NCBI GenBank assembly: GCA_900552315.1
Contig: URZM01000155.1
Coordinates: 1 to 5,343 of the forward strand
DNA: 5,343 nucleotides
Source of the DNA: an uncultured Bacteroidales bacterium
GTDB taxonomy: Bacteria; Bacteroidota; Bacteroidia; Bacteroidales; Muribaculaceae
Direction: 5' to 3'
Positions 4,945-5,343 of the stretch are shown here, in pieces; position 1 is the first letter of the stretch, and each line of letters opens with the position of its first letter. A program made the position numbers and the translations under genes. Under the pieces are notes generated by a model that was not told the origin of the DNA, did no database searches, and was given only the letters and a program-made list of their open reading frames with translations.

Positions 4945-5343
4945 ATGCCAACTAAAATCAACAAGATAGCAAGGGAGCTGAACGTGGGTGTGAGCACGGC
5001 GGTGGATTTCCTGCGCAAACACAACGTGCAGGTGGACGACAACCCCAACGCCCGCATCGATGACCACGCAGTGGAACTCTTGTTCAAGGAATACAGCAAA
5101 GACAAGGATTTCAAGGACAGACTTGACCAGGCGTTGTCACGCACCGCCGGCCGCAAGGCCCAGCAGCCCGCGCCCGCCGCTCCCGCCCCGGCCTCCGGGA
5201 CGCGCCCTCTCACCGCGCCCGGACCCAAAGTGGTGGGAAAGGTGACACTCGACCGCAAAGGCAATGTGGTGCCCCCCGCCAAGGCTTCCAAGGTTGCGGA
5301 GAAACCGGCTCCCGCCCCCGCGCCTGTTGCCACCCCGGCTCCC
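4945..5343 (+). CDS. infB: Translation initiation factor IF-2, N-terminal part
   Basis: The first 133 codons of IF2, the GTPase that brings fMet-tRNA to the 30S subunit and promotes subunit joining; the gene is cut by the right edge, so the GTPase and tRNA-binding domains are not seen. Residues about 3-50 form the small helical IF2_N-like domain (TKINKIARELNVGVSTAVDFL, 3-23, then RIDDHAVELLFKEYS, 38-52). From about residue 74 an Ala/Pro-rich, Lys-containing linker begins, as expected for the long flexible N-terminal region of Bacteroidota IF2. It starts 99 bases after nusA; that gap has an A/T-rich second half and no TAnnTTTG box, so co-transcription with nusA is likely. The ATG at 4945 follows an A/T-rich leader with no Shine-Dalgarno. 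Confidence 0.95.
   Translation, partial: MPTKINKIARELNVGVSTAVDFLRKHNVQVDDNPNARIDDHAVELLFKEYSKDKDFKDRLDQALSRTAGRKAQQPAPAAPAPASGTRPLTAPGPKVVGKVTLDRKGNVVPPAKASKVAEKPAPAPAPVATPAP

Noticed and set aside
4614..5333. Minus-strand open frame of 239 codons across nusA and infB
   Set aside because: Antisense to two conserved genes, Ser/Arg/Ala-rich, no domain.

Overview
The window looks like chromosomal DNA from a GC-rich member of the Bacteroidales (Bacteroidota); I cannot place it to genus. Three things support this. RimP, NusA and the IF2 N-terminus resemble Bacteroides-type proteins. Two sites match the Bacteroidota promoter consensus TAnnTTTG (803-810 and 2803-2810). Start codons generally lack a convincing Shine-Dalgarno sequence. 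All genes lie on the plus strand. GC content is high, yet isoleucine is mostly encoded by ATA.

Left part (1-2530): a LuxR-type regulator with a PAS-like sensor half (36-734) is followed, after a 92-base gap rich in sequence symmetry, by a 567-residue exported GH13 protein most like the periplasmic alpha-amylase MalS (827-2530). The gap holds an 18-bp-period direct repeat, a -33/-7 promoter and a palindrome between the two promoter boxes, so the amylase gene appears to be individually controlled. The amylase-like protein keeps the (beta/alpha)8 scaffold and the region II nucleophile. The usual catalytic or substrate-binding residues in regions I, III and IV are changed, so it may be a pseudoenzyme or a glycan-binding or regulatory derivative. 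This is the most unusual protein in the window.

Middle (2531-3092): about 560 bases without a protein gene. The first half is spacer with a hairpin, a short direct repeat and an AT-rich palindrome. The second half starts at a Bacteroidota promoter and appears to encode a structured RNA of about 185 nt: a 5' hairpin, then a two-part helix of 9 + 10 bp closing a domain with small hairpins, then a T-rich tract. Its size and long closing helix suggest a 6S-type regulatory RNA, but a leader of the downstream operon is also possible.

Right part (3093-5343): the translation/transcription core operon rimP-nusA-infB, with infB cut by the right edge. RimP matures the 30S subunit, NusA controls RNA polymerase pausing, termination and antitermination, and IF2 places initiator tRNA on the ribosome. 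I find no separate consensus promoter directly before rimP, so the operon may be read from the promoter at 2803 through the structured RNA.
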